The notes under the pieces are model-generated. The model saw only the letters and a program-made list of their open reading frames with translations. It searched no databases and was not told the origin of the DNA. 64,000 bases of DNA from an uncultured Faecalicatena sp. (GTDB lineage: Bacteria > Bacillota > Clostridia > Lachnospirales > Lachnospiraceae). The position numbers and the translations under genes were made by a program. Positions 18,911 through 27,684 of this stretch are shown here, piece by piece. Location of the stretch: positions 27,403-91,402 of the forward strand of contig CAOKHZ010000017.1 in the NCBI GenBank assembly GCA_948468385.1, read 5' to 3'. Position 1 is the first letter of the stretch. Every line of letters starts with the position of its first letter.

Positions 18911-18950
18911 TAAAAAAAATACCCGGCTATAGATTTTTCCTATAGCCGGG
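18911..18950 (-). terminator. Strong Rho-independent terminator
   Basis: A perfect 11-bp stem (CCCGGCTATAG and its complement) with a 7-nt loop is followed in the minus-strand RNA by UA and eight U. It ends the hemerythrin/nitroreductase transcript. Confidence 0.92.
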
Positions 18951-19068
18951 ATAAACACGATCGTCAAATCCGCCATTTATTTCTCCCACTGTTCGTTTCA
19001 AGGAAACTTTGCATCCCACTTTTTCGTTTTATTTGAAAACGGCATTTGACCCTTGGCCCAGGATCCTC

Positions 19069-19728
19069 TTACCGTACTTTTCTTCCGGACGCCACTTCGA
19101 AATGATATTTCACGATTCCCAAGTCCGTTTTGGTATAAAATCCCATACCGTCCACCTTGATAACCGGTTCCCCTCCTACAAGCCCCACCTTGAACTTCTG
19201 CTGGTTCATGGCGGTCGGAGCCAGCAGCGCGGCCCTCGCGCCTTTCTCAAACCACTCCGGCATGTTTCCCTTCGTAGCCACGATGTCGGACATATCCTTG
19301 CTTTTTCTGGACGCCCCCGAAGTCTCTCCATAACCAAGCGCAATGACCATGCCAAACCTCTCGTCATCCGGAACCAGTTGCTTTACCATTTTCTTGTTAA
19401 ACGTCAATGCCACCCAACAAGTGTTCAATCCCAGAACCTGCGCCTCCAGTACGATTTTTTCCCCATAATAGCCGCATCGTTCTTCAAAATCCGAAACATT
19501 CCTGCCTTTAAGAATAATGAAATTGCTGACATTTCGAAAATTTCCATAATGTGACAATTTAGAATCAAATCCTTCCGGGTTATCATACTCGATCGCAATG
19601 TTGAGTCCACTCTCTTCATTCACCTGTCGAACGAGCGTGTCTAACTTCTCCCGGATTTCGTCATCGATTTTTTCATCCTTATATGCGCGCACCGAGTGGC
19701 GTGCCTCAATCGCTTCCATAATGTCCAT
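19069..19728 (-). CDS. Nitroreductase-family FMN protein
   Basis: FMN-dependent NAD(P)H oxidoreductase of 219 aa. The N-terminal MEAIEARHSVRAYKDEKI with the R-H-S-V-R motif binds FMN phosphate; the central LEAQVLGLNTCWVAL and the later MVIALGYGE are also family blocks. The start at 19728 is chosen because GAAAGGAGAG lies 7 nt before it; the longer ORF upstream (to 19887) has no ribosome site. It follows the hemerythrin gene by 149 bp on the same strand and shares its terminator, which suggests a joint role in oxygen or redox stress. The substrate is unknown. Confidence 0.87.
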   Translation of the reverse strand: MDIMEAIEARHSVRAYKDEKIDDEIREKLDTLVRQVNEESGLNIAIEYDNPEGFDSKLSHYGNFRNVSNFIILKGRNVSDFEERCGYYGEKIVLEAQVLGLNTCWVALTFNKKMVKQLVPDDERFGMVIALGYGETSGASRKSKDMSDIVATKGNMPEWFEKGARAALLAPTAMNQQKFKVGLVGGEPVIKVDGMGFYTKTDLGIVKYHFEVASGRKVR

Positions 19729-19877
19729 CTCAAACTCTCCTTTCAAGTGACTTATATTTTCCCCAATCTTCTTTGCACATGCGGCATGCCATAGCTTCCC
19801 GCTTCTCCGCGATAAAGTTATTAAGGACAAAAGCCCCGAGCCGGCCCTTGCCCTCAATAACTTCATTCTCTCTTTTC

Positions 19878-20300
19878 TTACAAGCACCCGCCGTTCTCAC
19901 GCATGAACTTGTACTCCGCGACAGAACGGTCGAAGCCCTTGATATGGCGGTACAGCCATTCAATCACGTTTTTGTTCACCTGCTCCACGAACGCCTCGGA
20001 GGGTCCTTCCTCTTCCACAAGCATCTCGTGCAAGTCCGTCACGACCTGCCTTAAGTTCTCATGTTCCTTCTTATGCTCCGCAATTCCCGGGTATTCGATT
20101 TCTTCCTGCAACTTTTCCTCTGCCGTAAAATGAAAATCCGTATAGTCTGCCAGGTAGTCCAGCGTTTTCACCGCCGCTAGCTTGTCATTTCCCACCTCGC
20201 AACTGTCGAGGAGCTTGTTAATCTTCTCTATCAGCTCCTTGTGTTGGGAATCAATCATCTCGTTCCCCGTTACCAACGTCTCATCAAATTCCGCTCTCAT
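19878..20300 (-). CDS. Bacteriohemerythrin
   Basis: Di-iron oxygen-binding protein of 140 aa. All family ligands are seen: H in MIDSQHKELIEKIN, H and E in DFHFTAEEKL, the two H of IAEHKKEH, and H and D in LYRHIKGFDRSV. The start at 20300 follows GGGAGGT by 6 nt; further in-frame codons upstream lack a site. In anaerobes such proteins bind or scavenge O2. It is first in a transcript with a nitroreductase. Confidence 0.92.
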   Translation of the reverse strand: MRAEFDETLVTGNEMIDSQHKELIEKINKLLDSCEVGNDKLAAVKTLDYLADYTDFHFTAEEKLQEEIEYPGIAEHKKEHENLRQVVTDLHEMLVEEEGPSEAFVEQVNKNVIEWLYRHIKGFDRSVAEYKFMRENGGCL

Positions 20301-20391
20301 CTTTCTACCTCCCGCATCGTGTGGCGCGGCCAAAAAAACGACCAGCTGATAAACTCCATGCCGTGACAATTTTCACCATCGACATAAGTAC

Positions 20392-20420
20392 AGTCTAACC
20401 ATTCATCCCCGGTTTGTCAA
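20392..20420 (-). promoter_or_regulatory. Promoter of the hemerythrin/nitroreductase unit
   Basis: Minus-strand perfect TTGACA (20420-20415), 17-bp spacer, TAGACT (20397-20392), about 95 bp upstream of the hemerythrin ATG. Confidence 0.6.
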
Positions 20421-20433
20421 GAATGTTTTCTCA

Positions 20434-21993
20434 TTATCCAACTTTCCTCGCCAGCATCGCCATGCCTTCCTTGCCCGGAAGCTTCACTTCCACCTTACCG
20501 TTTACACCGCTTTTTGCCATTGTGCGCGTCATTTCCCAAGTATCTATGACCTCCACCTCGTAGCTGCCCGTCTCTGGCAATTCCATGATGCCACGTCCGC
20601 TACACGCCCTGCCAAAATAACGCAGATAGACCTCCTCGCCACATCGGCCAAGCACCTCCATGTGACGCTCGGTAAAGGCTCCAAACTGGCTTTCCGACAT
20701 CTTCACCATTCCTCTGGCTATGACCGGAAGCCGCTTTAATGCCTCTGGATCTTTCTCCATTTCCTTCAGTTGCTCATAAGACATTGCCGACATTTGTCCC
20801 GAAACGAACTCCAGGTTTCCCGGCAATTCCTCCGCGATGGAACGCAGAAAAGCAATCCTTGCCGGACTTTCCCCTTTCAGCGTACCGCCCTTTGCCCACC
20901 AGAGAACCTCCTCATCATTTTCAAACACTTCTCCATGCGTACAATACCCGCCCAACGTGACCGCCGTCCAGAACCGCTCCACCATCTCGCGGCCGGAAAT
21001 ATTGCCCCAAGGATACTGCAAGTCTCCCTCGTAGCAGCATTCGTCAAATACCACCGGCTTGCCGAACTTTTTTTGCAAATTCGGCACCTGCTTCACGCAA
21101 GTGTCCTGAATACAGCAGTGCGTCGTGTGCTCCTCGGCAAAATCCCAGTATGGAATGCAATTATGATTACTTAGCAGATGATGGTATGGGTCATTCTCCG
21201 CAATAAACTTCGCGAAATCATACCACCACTGCAATTCAAAATGCTCCATCAAATCATACTCATTCGCCAAACTCCACCAAAGATTCGGGTAGGCAGATAA
21301 ACGGCGTAACAAGTAGTCGAGGTAAACCATGCACTCTTCCTCGTTAAGTTCGGCAAATCCCCAGCAGTCATATGGATGGAATAAAATCAAATCCCCCTGG
21401 ATGCCCAGCGCTTCCAGCTCGCGGATTCTCTCTTCCAGCGCGTCCCAATAAGCAAAGCACGGACGATGTACGTCCCACCTGTCGTCGGTCTTTTCAAACG
21501 CGAAATACTCCGGATCGTTATGGTTGTAATCGTAATGCTTGGGGAACGTGCAAAAACGCACTTTGTTGAACGGAGCCGCCTTCAACGTCTCCATCGTCTG
21601 GTCAAGCAATTCCTTCTTCTGATGCACCAACGCGTAAATCGTCGTCCCGAACGGCTTGTAACCGCTGCCGTCGGCATATCGAAAATGTAATCCGTCCGCC
21701 CGCACGATGCCGCGCCCGACATGCCACTTTCCATTCTGCAATGGCAGCGTCCCTTCCGCAGCTACGCACTCTTCCTCGCCGGACGCGTTAACCACGCCGC
21801 TTACCTTCCACTGCCAAAGTCCGGCCGCTTCCGGGTAAAAACGCACCTTGTATGTACCATTCCCGGCATAAAAGCCCTTCAGGGAAATCTTCCTCTCCCC
21901 GTTTGTGAACACTGCGTCCAAATTCACCTGCGCCTCACTGCCTTCCGGTGCCGTTCCAGAAAACGCCAATTCAAATGTCTCGTATTGTCTCAT
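20434..21993 (-). CDS. DUF5060/DUF4038/DUF5605 TIM-barrel glycosidase
   Basis: Probable glycoside hydrolase of 519 aa, cytoplasmic. An N-terminal DUF5060 beta-sandwich covers about residues 5-85, a DUF4038-like (alpha/beta)8 barrel about 95-420, and a DUF5605-type beta domain about 435-515. Candidate acid residues are E in WWSLANEYDLM near 242 and E in PVVFDECCYEGD near 320, at the positions expected for the catalytic pair of a clan-A barrel. Related proteins act on plant cell-wall side chains (for example apiosidases of GH140), but the sugar cannot be named. AAGGAGG lies before the ATG. It stands alone between unrelated genes. Confidence 0.8.
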   Translation of the reverse strand: MRQYETFELAFSGTAPEGSEAQVNLDAVFTNGERKISLKGFYAGNGTYKVRFYPEAAGLWQWKVSGVVNASGEEECVAAEGTLPLQNGKWHVGRGIVRADGLHFRYADGSGYKPFGTTIYALVHQKKELLDQTMETLKAAPFNKVRFCTFPKHYDYNHNDPEYFAFEKTDDRWDVHRPCFAYWDALEERIRELEALGIQGDLILFHPYDCWGFAELNEEECMVYLDYLLRRLSAYPNLWWSLANEYDLMEHFELQWWYDFAKFIAENDPYHHLLSNHNCIPYWDFAEEHTTHCCIQDTCVKQVPNLQKKFGKPVVFDECCYEGDLQYPWGNISGREMVERFWTAVTLGGYCTHGEVFENDEEVLWWAKGGTLKGESPARIAFLRSIAEELPGNLEFVSGQMSAMSYEQLKEMEKDPEALKRLPVIARGMVKMSESQFGAFTERHMEVLGRCGEEVYLRYFGRACSGRGIMELPETGSYEVEVIDTWEMTRTMAKSGVNGKVEVKLPGKEGMAMLARKVG

Positions 21994-22141
21994 TGCTTAA
22001 TCCTCCTTGTCACAAACTAAATAAACATCCATTTTTGTTTAGTATTACAAACCAATGACTTAATTTCAATATACAATTAAGTATATTTCACTGAATTTCC
22101 ACTTAATCCATGTGGTGCAAGAACATTTTCAAGCCGTTTTC

Positions 22142-23911
22142 TCATCCTCTTGCCACTCTGGCCGGATACCATTTCTGAAACCAAACCGTAAAAATCCCCA
22201 TCAAGCATGGCAATATGGAATTGACGGCTCCTATCCATCCACCAACCTTGGTTCCCATGATAAAATAAGTCCAAATCGGCGTCAGCAAATACAGAATTCC
22301 CCAGACCAGGGTTAAAATCCAATTCGTCTTGATAAAAAGCGGATTTGAAAGCATTCCCTCCCCGTTATAATCATTCATGGAATAATGGGCAGTCAGCGGT
22401 ATCTTTCCAAAACAAGTCGCCGTCCACATCAGGCCAAAGGAGAAATAAGCAAGAGGAACCACGATTCTTTGTGGCACATTTAAAAGCGACGCGATACAAA
22501 AGCCCGTTACCAACGCGGCCGACAAAACATCATAAAATGTCTTTTTATTCTGAAAAAATACCAACGCCGTCAGCGCGCACGCGGCCAGGGTACCTAACGC
22601 GCCCCAAAAGCCATTGATGGGCACCGCCGCCCAGAGCACGATCCATGGAACAAGCAAAATGTTCATGTTCGTGCTTTTACGGGGCACGTGAAGTCCAGCC
22701 GTCCCTCGTCCGCTCGCACCGTCCCCCTTCCCATCAACGCCCGCACCTTGTCCATTCACGCCACCATGTACCGCCACGCCCGCGTCTTTCGTCGTGCCTG
22801 CGAAATACCTTTCCCAATGAATCATTAAGTTAAAATCGCCCTCCACCCGGTACAAATGCTTCATGAGCGCCTCGTCGCCACGCATTTGCCCCGCCGCGAT
22901 CGTCTTCCACACGGTAATCGGAGTCTCAATCCTGGTGTCAAACCGCCTAGACAAATCGGTGAAAACCTGGCTTCCCTCCTTACCAAGCACGATTTGGTAG
23001 CATTCTCCAATATCCGTATAATCCATTTCCAACACGAAATCCGTGCCAGAATAGCTTTCCTTCCGATAAAGCGCCGCCATCTGCCGTGTAAAAATAAGCG
23101 CGTCCGACTCTTGCTCGCCCGTCTCCTTGTCAATGCCCCAGCTCGCGTCCGCCATACTCTCGAATATTTCCTTCGGATATAATAATTCTTCCAGCTTCGC
23201 CCGCGTCTGCGGGTGGATGCCGTCTCCCCCTCCCGCTTGCGACACGTCCCGGCCGCATGCCCCTCCTTCTCCCAACACGTACAAAACGTACTCCCGGCCC
23301 GCCTCCCGTACGTATCCCAAGTATTCGTCCGTCCTTTGGGACAATTCCGGCACGCGGAATAATTCCCCTTGCCCGCAAAAAATGGTCGTATACCGCTCTT
23401 TCCCGCACATATGGTCAAACAAGCTGCACACACCGTCATAATTTTTTTCCGCACTATAGAACCCGCAAGTAGAAATAACGACCGTCTTCTTTTTACTCAT
23501 GTCGTAACGATGCGGATGCGCGCCACTGCCCGTCTGATCCTCATTCTCCACCATGAATGGGAGTTCCATCGGAAGCTGGCGGTCAATCAAATTCTTGAGG
23601 CCGCCCGGCACCGTGAAATAGTAGAGGGGAAAACTCCATATCGTCACCTCTGCCCATAATAGTTTTTGAATCACGTCACCCATGTCGTCTTGTATACAAC
23701 ACTTCCCAGGTGTCTTGTTCCAGCAAGAAAAACAGCCTTTGCAAGGCCCGATATTCAGGCGGTTCACCTGCAATTCCTCGGTTTCGATTTTCCCCCCGTT
23801 ACTTTTTGCCTTGACAATTTCCTCTTTCATCCCCTCCAGAAATGCGTTCGTCAACTTATATGTATTACTCTTGTTCCCCTTCGGACTTCCATTTATTACT
23901 AAAATCCTCAT
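22142..23911 (-). CDS. Flavodoxin-like reductase/SCP2-like/membrane fusion protein
   Basis: 589-aa fusion. Residues 1-200 are an NADPH-dependent FMN reductase-like flavodoxin fold (ILVINGSPKGNKSNTYKL, then a Cys-rich PCKGCFSCWNKTPGKCCIQD as in iron-sulfur flavoproteins). Residues about 245-370 resemble an SCP2-type lipid-binding domain, and the last 180 residues contain six or so membrane segments. Low-complexity Gly/Val/Asp-rich inserts occur near 218-235 and 378-412, the second with AG-x-(N/D)G units like those in other proteins of this window. GGAGG lies 7 nt before the ATG. It is 60 bp after a PadR regulator whose promoter carries an operator, so it is probably induced by a compound it detoxifies or reduces. 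Confidence 0.82.
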   Translation of the reverse strand: MRILVINGSPKGNKSNTYKLTNAFLEGMKEEIVKAKSNGGKIETEELQVNRLNIGPCKGCFSCWNKTPGKCCIQDDMGDVIQKLLWAEVTIWSFPLYYFTVPGGLKNLIDRQLPMELPFMVENEDQTGSGAHPHRYDMSKKKTVVISTCGFYSAEKNYDGVCSLFDHMCGKERYTTIFCGQGELFRVPELSQRTDEYLGYVREAGREYVLYVLGEGGACGRDVSQAGGGDGIHPQTRAKLEELLYPKEIFESMADASWGIDKETGEQESDALIFTRQMAALYRKESYSGTDFVLEMDYTDIGECYQIVLGKEGSQVFTDLSRRFDTRIETPITVWKTIAAGQMRGDEALMKHLYRVEGDFNLMIHWERYFAGTTKDAGVAVHGGVNGQGAGVDGKGDGASGRGTAGLHVPRKSTNMNILLVPWIVLWAAVPINGFWGALGTLAACALTALVFFQNKKTFYDVLSAALVTGFCIASLLNVPQRIVVPLAYFSFGLMWTATCFGKIPLTAHYSMNDYNGEGMLSNPLFIKTNWILTLVWGILYLLTPIWTYFIMGTKVGGWIGAVNSILPCLMGIFTVWFQKWYPARVARG

Positions 23912-23971
23912 TTTTCTGCCTCCAAATCTGATCCATACGCCTTTACACGCGACCCGCTGCCCACAAAATGA

Positions 23972-24532
23972 TTATCCGTCCGTTTCTGGCACATCTTTCT
24001 TTTGTAGCCGCTCCATGCAGCTTTGTGCCCAATTGATATGCATTTCAAGGTTTCTGCGCCCATATTCCACCGTCATTTCCCAATACAGTGCCTTCTCCTT
24101 GTCATCAAGAAACTCACTATACGTCTTGATATGCTTTGGCACCTCGTCCAATCCCGCAAGGAACATCTCACAATAGGATTTTAATGCCGTAAAATAGCCA
24201 ATATTCTCCTCGCGTTCGCGCTCTCCCATGAAAAATACCTTCATTAAAATCGGCACGCGCAGATTCATTCCCAGCTCATCATTGGCAAGCCACCCGAGCA
24301 GTTCCTCCTTTCCGTTCTTTGTAATTGCATAAACATTTTTATCCGGCTTTCCCTGCTGCGGCACACGCGTTTTTTCAACCCATCCTTGCCGTTCCAGTGT
24401 CTGAAGCTCCCGATAAATTTGGCTGGTCTGCGCATTCCAGAAAAAACGCAAGGAATCCCGAAACACTCCCATGATTTCATATCCTGTCATTTCGTAATAA
24501 TTCAAAAGTCCCAAAATCCCATGCTTTAACAT
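23972..24532 (-). CDS. PadR-family transcriptional repressor
   Basis: Repressor of 186 aa. The winged helix occupies residues 1-80 (HGILGLLNYYEMTGYEIM, then SQIYRELQTLERQGWVEKT and the wing DKNVYAITKNGKEELL); the C-terminal half is the helical PadR dimerisation domain (Vir-C type). GAGGG lies 6 nt before the ATG. It is first in an operon with the flavodoxin fusion gene, and a 10-bp inverted repeat lies between the -35 and -10 of their common promoter, as expected for autorepression. The inducer is unknown. Confidence 0.92.
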   Translation of the reverse strand: MLKHGILGLLNYYEMTGYEIMGVFRDSLRFFWNAQTSQIYRELQTLERQGWVEKTRVPQQGKPDKNVYAITKNGKEELLGWLANDELGMNLRVPILMKVFFMGEREREENIGYFTALKSYCEMFLAGLDEVPKHIKTYSEFLDDKEKALYWEMTVEYGRRNLEMHINWAQSCMERLQKKDVPETDG

Positions 24533-24658
24533 TCATATCCCTCTTTTCCAAGAACACGAAACATGCGAAAAAATATTTCCGCGCTTCATGTGACAATTTT
24601 CCATTATCATTCTTTCCAGTACACAATTTGCAACGCAACATATGTCAACGCTGTCACT

Positions 24659-24687
24659 ATTATATTCCACAAGTGGAATATAGTCAA
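24659..24687 (-). promoter_or_regulatory. PadR operon promoter with embedded operator
   Basis: Minus-strand TTGACT (24687-24682), 17-bp spacer and perfect TATAAT (24664-24659). The whole spacer is filled by an inverted repeat, TATATTCCAC / GTGGAATATA with a 2-bp centre (24661-24682). Binding there would block RNA polymerase, so this is the likely PadR operator. Confidence 0.8.
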
Positions 24688-24736
24688 GAACAAATCCGAA
24701 CTCAAGCACTTTGGACAAACTTCAAGAAAAAACCGT

Positions 24737-25195
24737 TTAAAACTGATTGCAGTGCACCTCACCGCACGGCATCGTGCACAGCGACACGATCCGTTCCATA
24801 TGGATTACCACCCCGTCCTCCATGACCACGACCCGTTCATATTCATCCACCCGCTTTATATTTCCAACGTAAGAAACATACGCGCCGCCGGATTTCTTCT
24901 CATCCGGTTCAAAGTACGTTATCGTCACGTCCACCGGCAGGCCTCTTTTTAACCGTTCCTGAATCACTCGCATCTCTTCATCCATCCTTTCCGTCACGTC
25001 CTCGTCCAACTCCTTTTCTTCATCCGTCAGCCGGGCGGTCTCACGAATGGCCGCGTCATACCCGGTCAACGCGGCAAACGGCGAGAACTGGGCGGCACGG
25101 TCATGCAAAGACATCCTCGGATGCGCGGCCGAAGTGGGATTTGGCAAATGGATGATGTCATCATATTGACATGTTCCTTTTTCTTCCATGGCCAC
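24737..25195 (-). CDS. YolD-like protein
   Basis: 152-aa protein of the YolD family, small partners of Y-family polymerases in Firmicutes. It has the family blocks SLHDRAAQFSPFAALTGYD near residues 30-48 and a beta-barrel-like C-terminus (VTITYFEPD...YVSYVGNIKRVDEYERVVVMED). The first codon is GTG at 25195, and an ATG two codons later could also serve; AAGGGG lies 7 nt before the GTG. It follows the Y-polymerase gene by 75 bp on the same strand. Confidence 0.85.
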   Translation of the reverse strand: MAMEEKGTCQYDDIIHLPNPTSAAHPRMSLHDRAAQFSPFAALTGYDAAIRETARLTDEEKELDEDVTERMDEEMRVIQERLKRGLPVDVTITYFEPDEKKSGGAYVSYVGNIKRVDEYERVVVMEDGVVIHMERIVSLCTMPCGEVHCNQF

Positions 25196-25270
25196 TTCTT
25201 GTCCCCTTCCAATTTAATTTCTTTTCTTGCCCTGCGCAACGCGCATGCCTTTTCCACATCTCTTCGTCCC

Positions 25271-26827
25271 TTACGCCTTGTGCCCGCCAATCTGGGTGTT
25301 TCTCTCTTTCGCGGTCGCGTCCGCCCCGAGGTTCATCCCCTTCAATATGGCATTTTTCCCATATTTCCGTTTAATGTCTAGCACTGCCTGCTGCATGAGC
25401 CTCTCACGCTCCAATGCCGCCTCTTCCTCCGCTTGCTTTTTTTCTTGTTCCGCGTAATCGGTAAACAACTCTAATTGCTCGTACCGTTCCTTGCCGGTCG
25501 CCTCACCTTCCGTGACGACCCGGTTTGCCGTCATGGTAACGCGCCTCACCAGCAAATTCTTGTCGGTAATTCTTTCATAAAGCCCCACGATTGCCTGCAT
25601 GATCATTCGCGTTGACGAAGTCGGCCTCTCAAGGTTCGTCGTCCCATGGGCGTGTTTAGGCACCTTCCGACCGTAACGATCCGTAGTGACGGTGCCCTTA
25701 TACGAACCCCTTCGCCCCGGATCGGACAAATTGTCCCTATCATAGCCAATGGTCAATACAAGTTGATCCGTCACCAGCCCCTTATCAACCAGGTCAAGTG
25801 CCATAAGATCCGCCATTTCCTTTACCACCAGCCTCGCCTGCTCAAACGTATAGGGACAAGGAAGCACCTGCCCCGAACAAAGGCTGTTCACTTGTGGCTT
25901 GTAAGCCTTGATTTCGGCCATGGTACACGGCTCATATCCCCATGCGTGGTCGATAAGCAGCTCCGCGTTAATACCGAAAAGTTTATAAAGCAATTCCTCG
26001 TTATAATATTCGTTCGCGCCCCCGACGGAGCACCTTGCGACGTCTCCCATCGTATAAAGCCCGTTTTGTTCTAATTTTTTCGCATAGCCTGCCCCGACCC
26101 GCCAAAAATCTGTCAGCGGGCGATGCCCCCAAAGCAGCTTCCGGTATGATCCCTCGTCAAGTTCCGCGATACGCGCGCCTTGCTCGTCCGGCTCGGCATG
26201 CTTCGCCATGATGTCCATGGCGACCTTGCACAGATAAAGATTGGTGCCAATACCTGCCGTGGCGGTGATTCCCGTCTTCTGGCAAACGTCCTCCATCATT
26301 GTCCTTGCCAGTTCCCGCGGCGTCATCTGATAGGTTCTCAAATAGGATGTCGCATCTATGAACACCTCGTCTATGGAATAGACGTGCATGTCCTCCGGCG
26401 CGACATATTTCAAATAAATCTCGTAAATACGCGTGCTATACGTGATATAGCAAGCCATTCGCGGGACGGCGACGACATAGTCAAGCTCCAGCGCCGGATT
26501 GTTCTTCACTTCCACGTCATTATAAGACCCTCCCGAAAAAGTCTGCCCCGGAGCCTGACGCCTGCGATTTTCATTTATTTCCCTTACTTTTTGCACCACT
26601 TCGAACAGCCTTGGCCGCCCGGGAATGCCATAGGATTTGAGGGACGGCGAAACGGCCAGGCAAATCGTCTTGTCGGTCCTGCTCTCGTCGGCCACGACAA
26701 GGTTGGTGGTCATGGGGTCGAGGCCGCGCTCCCTGCATTCAACGGAAGCATAAAAAGACTTCAAATCAATCGCGATATATGCTTTTTCGTCATCAACCGG
26801 GTAATCGTCCAATCCGTCCATTTCCAT
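25271..26827 (-). CDS. Y-family (UmuC-like) translesion DNA polymerase
   Basis: 518-aa error-prone polymerase that copies past damaged DNA. Catalytic acids are visible in YIAIDLKSFYASVE (D, residue about 21) and in YSIDEVFID (D-E, about 150); a helix-hairpin-helix region and little finger follow. A beta-clamp binding motif (QLELF) lies near 450, followed by a charged helix with EEEAALERERL. GAGGAG lies 7 nt before the ATG. It forms an operon with yolD. I did not find a LexA box in the 190 bp upstream, so SOS control is not shown here. Confidence 0.93.
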   Translation of the reverse strand: MEMDGLDDYPVDDEKAYIAIDLKSFYASVECRERGLDPMTTNLVVADESRTDKTICLAVSPSLKSYGIPGRPRLFEVVQKVREINENRRRQAPGQTFSGGSYNDVEVKNNPALELDYVVAVPRMACYITYSTRIYEIYLKYVAPEDMHVYSIDEVFIDATSYLRTYQMTPRELARTMMEDVCQKTGITATAGIGTNLYLCKVAMDIMAKHAEPDEQGARIAELDEGSYRKLLWGHRPLTDFWRVGAGYAKKLEQNGLYTMGDVARCSVGGANEYYNEELLYKLFGINAELLIDHAWGYEPCTMAEIKAYKPQVNSLCSGQVLPCPYTFEQARLVVKEMADLMALDLVDKGLVTDQLVLTIGYDRDNLSDPGRRGSYKGTVTTDRYGRKVPKHAHGTTNLERPTSSTRMIMQAIVGLYERITDKNLLVRRVTMTANRVVTEGEATGKERYEQLELFTDYAEQEKKQAEEEAALERERLMQQAVLDIKRKYGKNAILKGMNLGADATAKERNTQIGGHKA

Positions 26828-26945
26828 ACAACTTCTCCTCGTACTCTTATTTCACATATCCCACAATTCATACTTACTGATTCCATTTTATGTTCCCAAA
26901 CAAAAATACTTTGTTACTTTTACCATCTTTTTATGAATGGCATCA

Positions 26946-26973
26946 TTGACAGTAAAATATTTTAAAGTATAAT
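26946..26973 (+). promoter_or_regulatory. Promoter of the PAP2 gene
   Basis: Perfect TTGACA (26946-26951), 16-bp spacer, perfect TATAAT (26968-26973), 44 bp before the ATG. Confidence 0.8.
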
Positions 26974-27017
26974 AATATAATGAATATCATACCGTGAAAA
27001 ACATAAGGAGATTTATC

Positions 27018-27602
27018 ATGACAGCTATCGAACTTCGCATTTTGGACTGGATCCAAACATTGCACACTCCGTTTTTGGACGCGTTCATGTCCGCTTTCAC
27101 AAAGCTGGGCGACGCAGGAATCGTCTGGATTCTGTTGGCCCTTATTTTGCTCCTCGTCCCCAAGACGCGCAAAATGGGTCTCGTTCTCATGGCCGCACTT
27201 TTGGTGGACGTGATCTTATGCAACGGCATCCTCAAAAATTGGGTGGCAAGGACACGTCCCTTCGACGTGAATACCGCCATCTCGCTTTTGGTGCCAAGGC
27301 CCCATGACTTTTCTTTCCCTTCGGGTCATACTGCGGCCTCTTTCGCGTCCATAGCGGCACTGTACCTTGTAAACCGAGACAGCGCGCGTCTTGGCATACC
27401 TGCCCGCTTAAGCAAAATCCTATGGAAAGCCGCGCTAGTGGTTGGATGCCTTCTGGCTCTTTCCAGACTGTACTTGTACGTACATTTCCCGACCGACATA
27501 CTCGGGGGAATCCTGGTCGGCATACTGTCCGGATATCTCGGCTATCAGATTTACGTCTGGTTAGAATCAAAGCGTATGGACAAAAGTAAAAGACAGCAAT
27601 GA
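27018..27602 (+). CDS. PAP2-family membrane phosphatase
   Basis: 194-aa membrane enzyme with about five segments. All three phosphatase motifs are present: K-x6-RP in KNWVARTRP, PSGH in FSFPSGHTAASF, and SR-x5-H-x3-D in SRLYLYVHFPTD. Related enzymes dephosphorylate undecaprenyl pyrophosphate or phosphatidic acid at the outer face of the membrane; a bacitracin-resistance type UppP role is possible. The start at 27018 follows AAGGAG by 7 nt, in preference to an ATG 24 nt upstream. Confidence 0.9.
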   Translation: MTAIELRILDWIQTLHTPFLDAFMSAFTKLGDAGIVWILLALILLLVPKTRKMGLVLMAALLVDVILCNGILKNWVARTRPFDVNTAISLLVPRPHDFSFPSGHTAASFASIAALYLVNRDSARLGIPARLSKILWKAALVVGCLLALSRLYLYVHFPTDILGGILVGILSGYLGYQIYVWLESKRMDKSKRQQ

Positions 27603-27684
27603 CTCTGACCCCATGACACCCACGAATCGCTTCGCACTTCGTGCTCCTGGTATCATCATATTTTTAACAACGAGGGATGAAATT

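Noticed and set aside
19730-19877. Open frame between hemerythrin and nitroreductase (EVIEGKGRLGAFVLNNFIAE)
   Set aside because: Natural-looking composition, but no usable start codon with a ribosome site in that frame; treated as a spacer or chance.
26828-27017. LexA/SOS box before the Y-family polymerase
   Set aside because: Only a half-site-like GGGAACATA is present; no palindromic Firmicutes SOS box was found.
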